Below are positions 1 through 13,799 of a stretch of 64,000 bases of DNA, piece by piece. Location of the stretch: positions 6,172,501-6,236,500 of the forward strand of contig JAYKKI010000009.1 of the NCBI GenBank assembly GCA_039881145.1, written 5' to 3'. The notes under the pieces are model-generated. The model did not search any database. It saw nothing but the letters and a program-made list of their open reading frames with translations, and was not told the origin of the DNA. Origin of the DNA: Druceiella hillmani. Taxonomy: Eukaryota; Arthropoda; Insecta; Lepidoptera; Hepialidae. How positions within the stretch are numbered: position 1 is the stretch's first letter; each line of letters opens with the position of its first letter. The translations under genes were made by a program, and so were the position numbers.

Positions 1-38
<38 letters not shown>

Positions 39-75
39 TGTATATATACATATATGTACATATACATATATATAT
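1..75. repeat. (TA)n microsatellite with TACATATATG variants
   Basis: The window opens inside a TA dinucleotide tract that decays into TACATA/TGTATA variants. It abuts the first copy of a dispersed repeat beginning near 96. Confidence 0.95.
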
Positions 76-95
76 TTGTAATATTCTGTTCAAAA

Positions 96-326
96 ATATT
101 ATTTTTCACCGTGTCAATATGTTCCCTAGCGCATTCTTTATAGGCGTATAGAGTTCGTAAATTTGTCAAAAACTGTGAAATTGTTGTGTTTTGATTTTAA
201 TTTTTCGGGATTGGTTTACAAATATCTTTTTAATACGTATAGAATACGAATAGAATACGTATTATGCTTGCTCCGAGGATACAGGATGATATATGATTTG
301 AGGGTATATAGTATATGTATTAATTT

Positions 327-400
<74 letters not shown>

Positions 401-560
401 TTTCACCGTTTCAATATTTTGCTTAGTGTATCTTTGACAGGCGTAGAGATTTCAGGAATTTCTAGAAAAACTGGATATATTGTCTTAGGATTTAAATTTC
501 CAGGAATTAGTTTAGAAAAAATTCTTTAGTAAAGGCAGAATTCGCAATTTATCTATTACG
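96..560. repeat. Two copies of a dispersed AT-rich repeat around a (TA)n tract
   Basis: The segment from about 99 (ATTATTTTTCACCGTGTC) recurs from about 396 (ATTATTTTTCACCGTTTC). Both continue through a CAATAT/AGGCGTA/GATTTNAATTT block with many substitutions. Related pieces occur near 3090-3170, 3265-3470 and 5534-5600. The two copies are separated by a (TA)n run at 331-396, so repeat plus (TA)n may be one duplicated unit. The reading frames through it are low complexity and I do not regard them as genes. Confidence 0.6.
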
Positions 561-717
561 GTACGGTTATCTAACAGTTAAAAGGATAATTTGTTATGAA
601 TTATTAAGTACTTATGACAAAAATGCATTATATACAATGAATATTTTTTTACCTGTCAATTTAAACAAATACATTTTGCTTAAATGGTGCCATACAAGAA
701 TCAATAAAGTCTATTTG

Positions 718-1028
718 TATTACGGCATATTTCTTTTTCGGATATTTTATGGCATTCATTTCACTTTGTAGTTGCCTAAATGTTTTAAAATCATATAATA
801 TTTTTTTCATTTTTGTCATTTTACAATTAATTTTATTATTAATAAAAAGTTTAATGTTGACAATATTTATTATTGATTATTTAAATTAAGCCCTGGCTGG
901 GCTGGAATTTGCTTATTCTTTCTAAATATTTAAAACAAATATGTTTTTTTAAATATACATTTTTTTATGGAAGTTATATCTTAAAAAACAAATTAATGCA
1001 TCAGCCACGGCCGGAAATTATTTTAGTT
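718..1028 (+). repeat. Direct repeat, left copy, bordering the pentamer array
   Basis: This AT-rich block contains GGATATTTTATGGCATTCA, a TTTAATGTTGACAATATTTATT stretch, TTAAGCCCTGGCTGGGCTGG and CCGGAAATTATTTTAGT. The same landmarks appear in the same order at 2283-2560, on the other side of the pentamer array. I see no coding content. Confidence 0.7.
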
Positions 1029-1505
1029 ACGGTTGGGTTGGGTTAGGTAAGGTTAGGTTGGTTTGGGTTAGGTTGTGTTAGGTTAGGTTGGGTTAGTTTG
1101 GGTCAGGCTGGGTTGGGTTAGTTTGGAGTTGGGTTTAAGTTGGGTTGGGTTAGGTTAGGTTAGTTTAGATTGGGTTAGGTTGGGTTGGGTTGGGTTACGT
1201 TAGGTTAGGTTACGTTAGATTAATTAGGGTTGGGTTAGGTTGGGTTGGGTTAGGTTAGGTTAGGTTGGGTTAGGTTAGGTTGAGTTAGTTTGGGTTAGGT
1301 TGGTTTGGATTAGGTTAGGTTAGGTTGGTTTGGATTAGGTTAGGTTAGTTTGGATTAGGTTGGCTTGGGTTAGTTTGGGTTAGGTTGGGTTATGTTAGGT
1401 TGGGGTGGGTTCGATTAGGTTAGGTTAGGTTGGGTTAGTTTGGGTTATGTTGAGTTGGGTTAGGTTAGATAAGGTTAGTTTAGGTTGGGTTAGGTTGGGC
1501 GGGTT
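1027..1505 (+). repeat. Degenerate (TTAGG/TTGGG)n array, left block
   Basis: The block is almost entirely built of pentamers GGTTA and GGTTG, with occasional six-base GGTTTG or GTTTGG units that shift the phase. TTAGG is the canonical arthropod telomere repeat, so this reads as an interstitial, mutated telomere-like tract or a simple satellite derived from one. It has no open reading frame of note. It resumes at 1717 after a GC-richer insert. Confidence 0.85.
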
Positions 1506-1716
1506 AGCGCCTTAGACCAGGCCTAACTAGGCTGTGGCTGGGCGGGCGGACTCGATGCCGCCCGTTGAGCCAAGCGAGGGTCTGGGTTTTTGCCGCCTCT
1601 TCGTTGACTGACGACATGAAGGGGTGGATTTTTCCCAGACTGGGTTAAATCGTCAGATCTGAAGGTCAAATACCCGTTGGAAATGCTTTACACGGGCATT
1701 TTTAAATGTTTTTTTT
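1506..1716. other. GC-rich island inside the pentamer array
   Basis: This roughly 210 bp segment is much richer in G and C than anything nearby, with runs such as GGGCGGGCGGACTCGATGCC. It has no pentamer periodicity and no long reading frame. It interrupts the telomere-like array, so it may be a short inserted element or a unique part of a larger repeat unit. I do not recognise it. Confidence 0.5.
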
Positions 1717-2285
1717 GGGTTAGGTTGAGTGGGTTGGGTTACGTTAGGTTAGGTTAGGTTAGGTCGGAGTAGTTTGGGTTGGGTTAGAGTAGGTTGGGTT
1801 AGGTTAGTTTGGGTTAGGTTGCGTTGGGTTAGTTTGGGGTGGGTTAGTTTTGGGTTAGGTTGGGCTGGGTTAGGCTAGGTTAAGTTAGGTTAGGTTAGTT
1901 TGGGTTTTGGTCGGGTTGGGTTAGGTTGGGTTAGGTTAGGTTAGGTTGGGTTAGTTTGGGTTAGGTCGGGGTGGGTTAAGTTAGGTTAGGTTGGGCTAGT
2001 TTGGGCTGGGTTAAGTTAAGTTAGGTTAGGTTAGTTTAGGTTAGATTAGATTAGATTGGGTTGAGTTAGTTTGGGTTACGTTGGGTTGAGTTAGATTGTG
2101 TAAGGTTGGGTTGGGTTGGGTTAGGTTATATTAGGTTGGCTTAGGTTAGGTTAAGTTGGGTTTGTTTGGGTTAGATTGGGTTGGGTTAAGTTAGGTTAGC
2201 ATAAGTTAGGTTGGGCGGGGTTAGTTTGGGTTAGATTGGGTTGGGTTAGGTTAGATTGAGTTAGTTTGGGTTAGGTTGGGTTATG
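1717..2285 (+). repeat. Degenerate (TTAGG/TTGGG)n array, right block
   Basis: This is the continuation of the same pentamer array in the same orientation, with the same mix of GGTTA and GGTTG units and sporadic point changes (GGTTACG, GGTCGG). It ends abruptly where the second direct-repeat copy begins (TTATGGCATGTATTTTTTTGGATATTTTATG). Confidence 0.85.
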
Positions 2286-2560
2286 TTATGGCATGTATTT
2301 TTTTGGATATTTTATGTCATTCACTTCAGTTTGTGTTTTAAATATATTTTAAATTCACATACTATTTTTTTCAGTTTGAAAAAGGTTTAATATTGACAAA
2401 ATTTATTACAATTTACAATAAATAATCAACAATAAATATTAAAATATTTAATGATGATTTTATAAATTAAGCCCAGCCCTGGCTGGGATTTTGTTTGTAC
2501 TTTCAAAGTACTTATAACAAATATTTTTTTTGGAAATCCGGAAATTATTTTAGTAAAATA
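2283..2560 (+). repeat. Direct repeat, right copy, bordering the pentamer array
   Basis: This matches 718-1028 in order and orientation: GGATATTTTATGTCATTCA, TTTAATATTGACAAAATTTATT, a palindromic GCCCAGCCCTGGCTGGG, then CCGGAAATTATTTTAGTAAA. Several small indels separate the copies, so the duplication is old. Confidence 0.7.
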
Positions 2561-4629
<2,069 letters not shown>

Positions 4630-7565
4630 AACAATAATAGTTTCTAGATAGTTTATCGGTTTTTTTAACTGCATTTTATTAAAAAAATTATTTTGTATTT
4701 AGTGACTAATAGCGTAAAACAGTGCATTGAACTTGTGTGTCAACTTTATTTAAGGAAGTCAAATTATTATATAGCCAGTTTTCATTCATATTAAAAATGT
4801 TTCGATGTTAATTTCAAAGATACTTTTCTTCTTATTTTTGAAATAAAAATGATACTTTACAAATAGTTAAACTTGTGCAGACATAGTCACAGAAAGTCAA
4901 GTTGTCTATTTATACCGAAGCTAATCTCTTTCAAAATCCATTTAAAATAATTGTAATTAGATCTTTGAAGTAGTCAAGTACTTATAATACTTACATTGCA
5001 GTGTTCGTGTTTACTTTTTAAATTATACCTTTTAAATATTTAAATTTTAGATTCATTTTGAAGAAAAAGATTGATTTTGATACAATTTAAATTTGAACGA
5101 ACTAAGTCATCCAACTCCCCAAATATTCTCTCGCTTTCTATTAGATGTGAATAAATAAATATCGCATAATAATGTAATTAATTTTATAATTTTTGGCAAT
5201 TGCCAATACGCAACATTTAATTGTTTCAATAGAGTTGAAATTACACAGTTGAAAGTTTTCTGACATTTTTAAAATTCCATATCTCTGAAAGTAGTATATA
5301 CTATGACTAGAACTGAGACTGATAGACATGAGGAGAGAAAGACTGATAACTATAATTTTTTTATAATATTTCACTTAAATATTACATTGGTTGATCGGTA
5401 ATAGGTAAATGGAAATTGATAACCCGTATATGAGTGTGTTCATTTATTCTATCGCTTAATAAATACTTAACAAGTACATATTTGAGACATTTGAAAGTAG
5501 ACGTTCCTGTTAAACTATTTACAAATTAAAATATTATTTTTCACCATATAAATATATTGCCCAGTGCGTAATTCAAATGTGTGAAAATATCGTGAATATC
5601 CCAAAACCTAAAAAGATTAAAATAACCCATAGTTTTTCACTATTTTTCATAATTTGCCTTTACCGGTTTTGGAGATAAAGAAAAAAATATGTTTCTTATG
5701 GACACTCGAATATTGATAACCTATTCTTTCTTTCCAATATTGTTTATAATTTCATATGTCGTGTATGACAACTAATTAAAGAGTAATTGTCTTGTTAAGG
5801 AAGCATAACTGAGCTTCGAATAAATGTCTACGTCTGCGACAATTCTATTCGTTGATTAGACATACTGGGTCTAATATCATGTTACATTGAGCAATAGTGT
5901 TGTTCCGTTAAAAACACTACCGGATTTTGAAACACGTTGACTATTTAAATTAAGTAATAATAACATTTGTCTTAGAGTTAAGAAATAAAGGATTGATCAT
6001 TTTGTTTTTAATACTAACTTCAGTTTCAGACATAAATTTAAATGTGGTTGACTTATTTTTTTAAACCAGGTGTAAAACCTGCGAAAAGTACTGACATTTT
6101 CCTGCTTCAATTTACACTTGTATGTAATATAAACGACATCGTAGTTATAATCACCGATTCAGGAATTGTAAAACTCATTCTGCTCGATGAATATAGGCTC
6201 TTACAATAAACTTATTAAGAAAGTAAAAAAGGAACAGCTGATTTTAAATTAAATATAATAATTAACTACACTACAATTTGTGTTTTTATAAAAGAGACTT
6301 AATGATTTCTGTTCCATGTATTTCATTAAATAATGTGCTTTTTCAAAGGATGTGGTATACGAGTATTTTGTTTTTATTTTAGGTTTTCGCTCATTCAGTT
6401 TAATATTTTGTATGTAGTTTTGGAGAAATAATTAAAGTCTACCGAGAGCGATTAATTTTACCAATTTTATGTCTCCACTTTTTTATTTTTTAATTTACCT
6501 CTTTATATATCCTTCCACATAAACTGCAATATCGCTTCTAAAACGTACAATTGGCATGCTTAAAGAATGAGGAATACTTAAAAACTATAATGCTTTCGTT
6601 TTATTATATCTATTAATATTCCCATTATTACCTATTGATATTAATATACACTTCTTTTACTTTATTGCTGTGATCATTTTACAAGAGTTTCTTTTCTTTA
6701 CTTTGAACCCGTTTAATGATAAGTCTTAAGATAAAATTGATGCATTTTTCAGTATTTAAATTAGTCAAAGGGTTTCATTCAGTATCATTAGATTGTCTAT
6801 AGAATATGAGAGAAAACCATACCATAAAAAGCTCAAACCGGAACATCTTCAAATGAATAAGTTTATATATTGCACTAGCAAATCATCATATTTACAACTG
6901 ATATTAAATAATTTATTAGTAATTGATCGTATACTTTTCATGACGTTTATCTTTAAAAATAGATGGTGAAAATATTTAGTTTTATTGCACATGACACGAA
7001 ACATTTATTATTTTTTTGTTGGTTAAGGTAAACGTAATAGACAAATGTTATTATAATAGGCCATTGTTTTGCATTGCCTATCCTCAGCATTTTTAATACA
7101 GCAAATTTTAAGTAATTGGTGTTTAATTGCAGCAAGACATTAATACGGGTATTTAATTGGTAAATATTTACTCGTTATCAGCTACAAAAGTCCATGAAAA
7201 TATATAATACATAGAGAATTTACATATAATAAAAAGAGAAATTCATATATTTACTTGTCACTAAATGATTAATTTTTTTTGGAAAAATTATTTATTTGGC
7301 ATAAATTATGTATGATATTGATAAATTGTAGGTATATTTCTAAGCAATGTGACAAAAGTCAGGAAAATTCTTTTAGGATTTTTTATTTACAATTAATGAA
7401 TTATATCTTTTTAAATTTTTGTTTTCGGTTTTACATTACACTCTTTACATTTTGTTATTTCTCTTTTTATCTGTAGTTGACGTATTTAAATTTATTAGTG
7501 GCTTAGAGTTTATCTGTACACAATGTTTGACGTCGTGTTATTTCTTGTAGTAAAATCTACTCTTT
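4630..7565. other. AT-rich stretch without recognised genes
   Basis: Only short, low-complexity reading frames occur here. A further fragment of the left-edge dispersed repeat (ATTATTTTTCACCATATAAATATATTGCCCAG) sits near 5534-5600. Nothing else could be identified. Confidence 0.45.
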
Positions 7566-8795
7566 CTATATAGTTTCAACTCGTGATGAACCAACATTTA
7601 GTTGGCCATGGATAAAACAACCTTTGAGTAGGTCGATTTCAACCGAAAAGAACTTATTAACAATCATCGCAGACGATGTTTTCAATCATTGGAATCATTG
7701 GAATCCTCGGAATGTTTGCCAGCTGGCCGGTTGCAGACCCAGTAAGGTTGGTTGCCGCAAATAAGTTGTTATATGTCTTTCATTAGTAGCCTTGTGCCAT
7801 TGGTCGTATTTGGAGGGCTTAAATGTATTAAAAGCATGTGAGGCTAGCGACTTTTAGAGATAGTTTGTGAGGTGGCAAGCTAGAAGGATTAAGTGAATTT
7901 AAAAATTCTTGCTAATAGTGGACAGCATCCTTGATATTGGTGACTATATCCATCGACTTAGCGTTTTTGAATTGGCCAGGTCATTTTGTACAATAAGATT
8001 AATGATTTCATTAAGAGTGTCGTTTCTAGGGGATACTATTGCCCTTAAATACAGTCAATGAGTCTTTTCGAGTAAATTTTGGAAGCCAGGTTATACTGCA
8101 TCTATAAAATGCTGCAGACTGTGAACTATGCAACTTAGTGTGTTACTTAGAATGATTTCAGCACAGTTAGTGCTCAAATTTGGAGAAGGAAAACTCCTTC
8201 CCCAATTTTGAGCAGTTGTTGTGTGTAGTCATTATGAGTGTCTCGATCAAGATAGGCTCGCATGTTTGTTCGTTAGTTCAGAGTTTGTATGAGACTGCAT
8301 AAGGGAAATGCTTTAATTATATCTGCATGCGTCCCTTTTGTAACTACAGGAAGTGTCTAATGTAACTCCCCCCATAATAGCCTTTCTAATATCCTTCATT
8401 GTTAGGTCTATAGCTTCAACATGGGCTCTGTGACTCATGATATATCCCACATTATCAGTGACACATTATCAGTGATCCGTTTTTGCGTATAAAAGAATCG
8501 AATTGTTGCTCCAGAGGTACTGATAGTAGGAGTTTAAATTTGGAGTGTGTAGTTTCCTTGTCACTCAATATTGTGTCAGTAATTCCTGAAGAAGTAACTG
8601 CCAAGGCTATTTTTTTAGATTGCCTTACCTGTCCTAGTAACAAATTGATGGGAAACGTCTTTTCCATGCCTCCCGGGGCGCCCAAAAAATATTTTCCTTT
8701 TATTATTCATCACACTGTAAATTATTGTATCAAACGCCTTTAATTTTGGCAAATTTCTATTGACAAAATCTATCAACTCGCTTACTTTGTATTGA
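7566..8795 (-). pseudogene. Helitron helicase (Pif1-like) relic
   Basis: Reading the minus strand through several frameshifts and stops gives the Helitron helicase domains in order. From high to low coordinates these are: NLPKLKAFDTIIYSVMNNK (about 8705-8775); the Walker A region GAPGGMEKTF at about 8655-8685, where the family has GAPGGTGKTF; KIALAVTSSGI; MSHRAHVEAIDLTMKDIRK (about 8385-8450); LPVVTKGTHADIIKA; RTNMRAYL; QQLLKIGEG; EFLNSLNPSSLPPHKL (about 7865-7910); NGTRLLMK; IPRIPMIP; and the C-terminal HGQLNVGSSRV near 7575-7612. The Walker A lysine is kept but the preceding GTG is changed, and a frameshift falls just before the motif, so the protein is dead. I did not find the Rep (HUH) domain or clear TC/CTRR termini. 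Flanking sequence is AT-rich. Confidence 0.85.
8172..8213. repeat. Fold-back palindrome inside the helicase relic
   Basis: 19-nt arms (8172-8190 and 8195-8213) with two mismatches flank a 4-nt AAAC loop. The right arm is the expected helicase coding sequence (LLKIGEG in reverse), while the left arm is an inverted copy replacing what should follow. This suggests a template-switch event after the element died. Confidence 0.75.
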
Positions 8796-8917
8796 TGTGT
8801 GGACCGGCAATATTTTTATATTTTACTTAAAGAGTCTCTGCGAGCGTTTGGTGCTAGATTTCTTATTACGCGCTTCTGAGACATGCTGTCTAAGGCATTA
8901 CAACAATAAATTTCCAG

Positions 8918-9905
8918 GACATTAATTTATTTCCATTACTAATTAAACCATATTTTAATTGTTTGTAAAATTAATTTTAAAAATACCTTTTATTCATATT
9001 TTATTAATTTGTGAATTAAACTTAACTGACGGATATATGTGGTCCCGGACTTTTTTGCAGATCTTTTAAAGTTCTACAGTTGTTCTATAGAAAGCATTCA
9101 TATATCTCTCATCATTAAGGCATCGTTCATAAGACGTTCGACTTATTTTAGCTGGTCTTTTCAGGGATGGTTTCCGTGAAAGTTGTGATTATGTTTTATG
9201 CACGATTGTTATGGAACGAAGTTCCTCACTGGTACGTTACCTTGGCCAATGAGAGCTAGCCAGAAAAAAAACGGGTAAGATTTCGAATAATACTTTTGCT
9301 ATAGTATAAAAGAAAACTTTTGCTCCAGTATAAGCATAATCGCATGTCAATTTTCTTTTCTGCTGTCTTTCTATTGTAAGTTATTCTAAGCCAGTCCACC
9401 AGACCGTTTCCAATTCGGTATGTGATTACTTGCATTATGCATTATAAATTATTATTTTATCATTTGTTACATATTTAAAATTAATAAATGATATTAAATT
9501 TCTAGCATATTAATTTATTTCCATTACCAGTTAAACCAAATTGAGATGGTTTTAGTAATTCTAACAATTTATTTTAAAATGATTAAATTTATTTTTGTAA
9601 TTAATTTTATATTTTATTTCAATATTATTTTTTAAAGAAATTGCATTAAGTTTTAAAATTGATTTTGAATGTCATTTAATTAATTAAAAAAATTAAATTT
9701 ATTTTAAATTAAATTTGATAGATTTATTAAAAAGTAAAAATGAAATTTTTATAATAATAAAAATAAAATTTTTCTTAATTTACCCACTTAATTTACACCC
9801 GATAGATTAACATTAATTTTAAATGTATCTTTCATTAATATTTTATTAATTTGTGAATTAAACTTAACTTACAGATATAGTCGCCGCAGACTTTTTTACA
9901 GGCCT
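8918..9905. repeat. Pair of diverged direct repeats
   Basis: The block 8918-9070 recurs in split form at 9505-9570 and 9820-9905. Shared landmarks are ATTAATTTATTTCCATTAC, then an identical 30-bp stretch ending GTGAATTAAACTTAACT at 8999-9028 and 9840-9869, then a GCAGAC/GGAC-TTTTTT block. About 250 bp of simple AT sequence is inserted in the second copy. It lies next to the Helitron relic and may belong to the same or a nested element; I saw no coding content. Confidence 0.6.
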
Positions 9906-10453
9906 TTTTAAACCGGTAGATGATCCTTCTTATTTTGTTTTTTAAAAAAGAGAATTATTTTATTTGTATATAATTAATTTATTTAATTCATTAACTAACA
10001 AATCAGAATCTGGAAAATGTCATCGGATCAGAAGCGTGTAATGAACTATACTGTCCGGCGGACTGACTGTAGGATAGAAGCCGTGTGGTCTTATTATAGA
10101 GAACTATATTTCACTGGTTATGCACTAGTGTACAAATACTGAGTATAGGAGCTTGGGAACTGCTTGAAATGCTGACTTGGTGAATCCAAGTTGTTGTTAG
10201 TCAGAGGTGTAACATAAGATAAACGTAAGGCAAATCCCATATATACAGGATATTGAACAGTTTGTAAGAAACGCATTCGCTCGACTGTTTTTTTTTGACT
10301 TGTCTTGCAAAATTGATCTCCATAAAAAGTTCTTTTATTTCCACGAAATAATGTACAATATTTGTGAAAGCATTTTTGAAATCTGATGAGAAGTTTCGGA
10401 GATTACTTCCTACATGCAAACTTACAACTTTTATCTCTTTATAATATTAGCGT

Positions 10454-10455
<2 letters not shown>

Positions 10456-10505
<50 letters not shown>

Positions 10506-10523
10506 ATATATATATATATATGT

Positions 10524-10566
<43 letters not shown>
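10456..10566. repeat. (TA)n microsatellite, interrupted
   Basis: Two TA runs separated by GTATGTATATA and followed by a GTATACA interruption. Tyr-Ile frames on both strands are artefacts. Confidence 0.97.
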
Positions 10567-10568
<2 letters not shown>

Positions 10569-10820
10569 AATAATAAAATGGTAAAAAAGTGAATTCTGTA
10601 CCATGAAAAAATTTTTAAAGAAATCATTAATTTAGCTTATCGCATGATAATAGAAGGCAGAAAAAATTTATTAGGATTTTTGTCTGCCTTTATGTTAGTT
10701 TGAGTGGATGTCACGCAAAATCTACGGGTCGATAAATTTGGTATAGTCATAGTATACATGAGCAATATACAAGAGAAAAAACCATTTTTTTTTCATAGAC
10801 ACATATTTAAAATAATATTT

Positions 10821-10878
10821 CATATTTTCTTTATCAAAACATATATCGTTGGATATATGTTTTGATAAAGAAAATATG
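10821..10878. repeat. Perfect 27-bp inverted repeat (hairpin)
   Basis: Arms 10821-10847 and 10852-10878 are exactly complementary, with a 4-nt GTTG loop. There is no adjacent gene or poly-T tract to suggest a terminator. The perfect match implies a recent origin. Confidence 0.9.
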
Positions 10879-10879
10879 A

Positions 10880-10972
10880 CAGACTAATTTTATTGACTGA
10901 ATATTTGAGAGATTATAATATGGATATAATATGGCAGACTAATTTTATTGACTGAATATTTGAGAGATTATA
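10880..10972 (+). repeat. Tandem duplication, 55-bp period
   Basis: The 38 bp beginning CAGACTAATTTTATTGACTG at 10880-10917 is repeated exactly at 10935-10972. It directly abuts the perfect hairpin at 10821-10878. Confidence 0.9.
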
Positions 10973-11056
10973 CTATAGCTGAGTTTAATTAATCGATCAG
11001 AAAAGAAAACAACTTGGAATCAGGAAATTATCAAAATTATTAAATTTTTCATTCAA

Positions 11057-11242
11057 TTAAATCATATGCTCACCGTTAGCCTTAAAAAATAAATCAATGG
11101 ACGTCATTAATACAAAGTAAGCATTAGAAACATTGAAGTAATCGGCGTGGCCTAAGCAAATTAGAGCCTTTGATCTTTTATAATCCTGATCTTCTATAAG
11201 ACTTCTGTAAATATCAACTAGAACTTTGGAGTCATGCAACAA
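11057..11242 (-). other. Unrecognised short ORF, possible orphan exon
   Basis: The minus strand is open for 61 codons with unusually mixed, non-repetitive composition for this region. A TTTACAG acceptor-like site lies inside it near 11203 and a GTGAGC donor-like site near 11065. The piece ADYFNVSNAYFVLMTS is faintly like the C-terminal end of insect odorant receptors, but no other receptor exon was found nearby. I cannot name it; it may be chance. Confidence 0.2.
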
Positions 11243-11249
11243 AGCGTAC

Positions 11250-13799
11250 GCTAATCTTTAGCATAAGTTATAGACTATTTTAAAAAATTCAACGTGAGAA
11301 AATTTTCGTTTAACTAATATGTATTTTAAATATCAGTGAGAGTTCTACAACATCAGTGAGAGTTCGTACTTTACTGCCAACACTCATCTGATCACCAGTC
11401 AAATGCAGTAGAGGTATTCTCATATCACCGCACATACTCTGTAATCATTGGGATAAGTGATGTCTCCGTGATAATTGGCATAATCCAGCTCTCTCGTCAT
11501 ATTCGCAGGCTCGTCATTTCTATAGAACCTGTAGGTTATTAGGATATTGTACCAGTATTAATCCGTTGGGAATTCTTAATATTGTATTTTATTTCTGGAA
11601 GTGTCGTACCCGTATTTACATTTTATGTCTTGATGTTTTATTAGTCGTTATTTTGAAAAACATGTCAGTGTTTTAGTTAAATAATTGTATTTCTGTGAGT
11701 TAATTTCTGATAGTCTAAGGTATTCATTGTTATATTTTTGTGTAGATGAAATTTATATCTTATGTTAAAGTTTACTTTCATGTTTGAATAAGAACTATAT
11801 TAAACACCGTGTACTGTAAGGATTTTTTGCCGTTTTATCATGGTTTTGCTATAAACTACAAAATAAAAAATATATATTGATCTTTTTACACTTTAGTTTA
11901 TTTTGCTAATTAAACTTTAAATGTATCACTATCTACTTTTTTATTTAGTAATTTACAACATACGAAGACAAAAGAACTTCGAAAGATACAAAAGCTTACG
12001 ACGTCAACGCGAGCATTAAACTATTTGACGGCGAATAATACTTGGTAAATATGTGTATTATAAATAACGTGCGAGTAATATCGATGTCGATGAAAATATT
12101 CGTAACATTTTTGATACGTTTTCAAAACTAGGTAGTTGCCGGAAATAACTAAAAATATATTCACCCAGTTTGATAGCAATTTTTCTGTTGAGACAAATGT
12201 ATAAAATATATTCAGCCAGTCTGAGTATCTTATTTTCGTTCCTAAAAATGCCGTTAATAATTATATTTTATACATTTTTCTGAACAGAAAAAGTATAATT
12301 TTATTAATAATGTTTTAACTCAAGACACAATAGTTTAATAGTTTGTCAGTTTTGTCTCTTCGTGGTAATGTTAACCCAGCCGTAATATTAAATGATTGCA
12401 ATAAATATAATTATAAATATACTATATTTACGAACAAAAATGTTAAAAAGCTTTAATTCCAGTAAGTTCTTTCTTTGTAATAACAATCAACGAATCATAA
12501 ATGAATAAGTAAGGGTATTTCCCATGTTCGATTATATATAGCCTGTTCTAGAATAAGTTCAAACAGGAATTTCTTTATGTTCAGAGAAAGAAATCAAAAT
12601 GGCAATGCATTTTGTTAAGAAGCAATTGTATTTATAAAAAATAAATAAATTAAAAAAAAACTTGTATGATGACTATTTAATATCTATAGAATAACTCAAG
12701 TGGAGTTTGGAGCAACAGTTTGTCTTGTATAAGGTTCCATACCTGAATTATATACTATTATCGAAATGCTACTCAGTTGACGCATTAACGCTTGGTCATA
12801 ACATAGAGCGTAACTTATACCACAGATTTCGTGACAATATATAAACAGTGCAATAAAGCGATTGAAACAAATTTGTGCGTTCATGTTTTCGATGTGTTTA
12901 CATTGAAAACATTTTATAATTCTCAAATTTTTCTAATGAATGCGAATTTGTATTTTATATATTCACTTCAAAATTAAATACGACTGGTTCTGAAATTTAT
13001 ATTCAACATAACTTTACACAAATTACTAAAGTTGTTAACTGAATAGTATTTTAATAATTGATGATATTACGTTGAAGGGTGAAAAATCCTACTTAAAACG
13101 ATAAACAAATATCAAGCACTTATGGTTCTTCAGTTGGTTATAATCACTATCACATTTGTGTAAAAAAATATTTGTATCAATATAACGGCCAGTTTGTTGG
13201 CCATGTAAATTATTATTAACACGGCCAACCAAATGATTCTGTTAATAATATTTTGCTTCCTATGTCGAATATCGTAGTTCGCTATAAAATATTAGTGGAG
13301 CGCGTAGGCATTCATAAGTTCTGGTGATGCATGAAATATGTTAAGCGAATATTACTTCTGCCATCTCACCTATATTTTCGCCCAATATGAAATAAATTTT
13401 TACCGAGTGTATCGAATATACATGGATACTTCAAGTACTGCGGGTATTAAGGGATAGTACAAGATTCAAATTTATTTTCCTTATGAAATATTTTCTTATA
13501 TAAACAATGCTAATATTTTATGTAAGGACTATTCCTATAAAAAAAATTATATATTTATTTGTCATCTTTTATGTATAGCATATATGGCGGACTTATTGCT
13601 ACATGAACAATCTCTTCCAGTTAACCATAACAATTGTTATTGAAATTTAGTTGGTAGATTGTAAGATATTTTACAATGAAAATTCTTTATAGCATATTAG
13701 ATGAAAAAAAAAAATTTTAAAAAACACAAAAGTATAAACAAAAAAAAAATATTGACTTAATTTGGGATGGGAAAGGACAAGGACACCAAGGAAAAGGTT
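11250..13799. other. AT-rich stretch without recognised genes
   Basis: No family was recognised on either strand. A small direct repeat of CATCAGTGAGAGTTC occurs at about 11330-11365. A 76-codon minus-strand frame near 12696-12926 has several cysteines but no pattern I know. Confidence 0.45.

Noticed and set aside
331..396. Tyr-Ile repeat reading frames through all the (TA)n tracts
   Set aside because: They appear on both strands of every TA microsatellite and are a trivial consequence of the dinucleotide repeat.
8483..8743. 86-codon plus-strand frame over the Helitron relic
   Set aside because: It is the antisense shadow of the helicase frame on the minus strand, which carries the recognisable motifs.
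10821..10878. Perfect hairpin as a transcription terminator or microRNA precursor
   Set aside because: There is no gene end or poly-T beside it, and perfectly paired 27-bp arms with a 4-nt loop fit a fold-back duplication better than a microRNA stem.
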